A DNA stretch of 64,000 nucleotides, taken from the NCBI RefSeq assembly GCF_001894785.1, contig NZ_BCWW01000001.1, positions 434,001 through 498,000 of the forward strand. The letters run 5' to 3'. Below the pieces are notes generated by a model that did no database searches, had not been told where the DNA came from, and was given only the letters and a program-made list of their open reading frames with translations. Shown in pieces: positions 63,693 through 64,000 of this stretch. Each line of letters starts with the position of its first letter. The first letter of the stretch is position 1. Source of the DNA: Rhodococcoides fascians NBRC 12155 = LMG 3623. Lineage in GTDB: Bacteria; Actinomycetota; Actinomycetes; Mycobacteriales; Mycobacteriaceae. The position numbers and the translations under genes are program-made.

Positions 63693-64000
63693 TCAGTAGA
63701 TGTTCGAGGGGCGGACCATTCCTTCGGCGAGATCGCCGAATCCGGGGGCCATGATCGCGCCCGGGTTGCCGAATACCTCTTCCACCACTGCGGTTTCGGT
63801 GGTGATCAGCAGCGCTGCAATGGAAGCCGCACTTTCGAGCGCCGCACGCGTCACTTTGAAGGGATCGATCACTCCGTCGTCGAACATGTCTCCGTATTCG
63901 CCGGTGAGCGCATTGAAGCCATGGCCCAGTGGCAGTCCGGACACGATCTCCACGACGTCGTCGCCTTCGTAGCCGGCGTTGATGGCGATCCATCGAAGTG
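63693..64000 (-). CDS. GroEL-like chaperonin C-terminus (MimG/PrmG type, truncated)
   Basis: Only the last 101 or so codons are present; the gene continues past the window. The sequence [20 protein letters not shown], then [52 protein letters not shown], read as separate stretches, is the GroEL C-terminal equatorial domain. The end is [14 protein letters not shown] rather than the Gly/Met-rich GGM tail of housekeeping GroELs. That divergent tail, and the MimR-like gene beside it, fit the dedicated chaperonin of binuclear iron propane monooxygenases. Confidence 0.88.
   Translation of the reverse strand, partial: LRWIAINAGYEGDDVVEIVSGLPLGHGFNALTGEYGDMFDDGVIDPFKVTRAALESAASIAALLITTETAVVEEVFGNPGAIMAPGFGDLAEGMVRPSNIY

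Overview
The window comes from the chromosome of a mycolic-acid-containing actinobacterium, most likely a Rhodococcus or close relative. The evidence is high GC, the mycolate condensation set (fadD32, pks13, accD4), the arabinogalactan set (emb paralogues, aftA, dprE1/dprE2, glfT1, glfT2, rmlA/B/C), the proteasome activator Bpa, a mycolyltransferase, and the edge of a propane-monooxygenase-type chaperonin/regulator locus. Several genes align by eye with remembered M. tuberculosis Rv3772-Rv3809 proteins, but their order is rearranged.

Layout. 1-7823 holds the end of fadD32, then pks13 and accD4. 7824-9270 carries an AbiEi-like gene between copies of a short interspersed repeat. 9275-23167 (minus strand) is the arabinogalactan block: two emb genes, a GT-C membrane protein, aftA, dprE2 and dprE1. 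A nitroreductase/HxlR pair with a double operator is inserted in it. 23203-24936 has a GtrA protein and a TerC protein behind a manganese (yybP-ykoY) riboswitch. 24999-29930 has rmlC-rmlA and rmlB, separated by a three-gene cassette resembling a type VII secretion substrate locus. 29927-35451 is a five-gene, mostly translationally coupled envelope-glycan cluster. 35615-38835 is an amidohydrolase, a TetR regulator and a hydrolase. 38973-44326 holds glfT2, a methyltransferase, glfT1 and the Wzt/Wzm galactan exporter. 44431-55840 is mixed: bpa, a SufS-like protein, oxidoreductases, MarR, FNT channel, pseudouridine synthase, mycolyltransferase, hisC2 and a DLH-like protein, plus tRNA genes.

56148-61532 is a decayed integrative element inserted in the 3' end of tRNA-Arg(ACG) and bounded by a 36-bp direct repeat. 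Its integrase and replication ATPase are broken. It still carries an intact, overlapping two-gene module: a Panacea (SocA/DUF4065-like) antitoxin-type protein and a TacT-like GNAT acetyltransferase. This is the best candidate here for an uncommon system.

61619-64000 holds a MimR/AcoR-like regulator, a small ORF and the C-terminus of a GroEL-like chaperonin (MimG/PrmG type), suggesting a propane monooxygenase operon just beyond the window.

Together the genes make precursors (dTDP-rhamnose, DPA), polymerise and export galactan and arabinan, and make and attach mycolates. All functional calls rest on reading the sequence; no database search was run.
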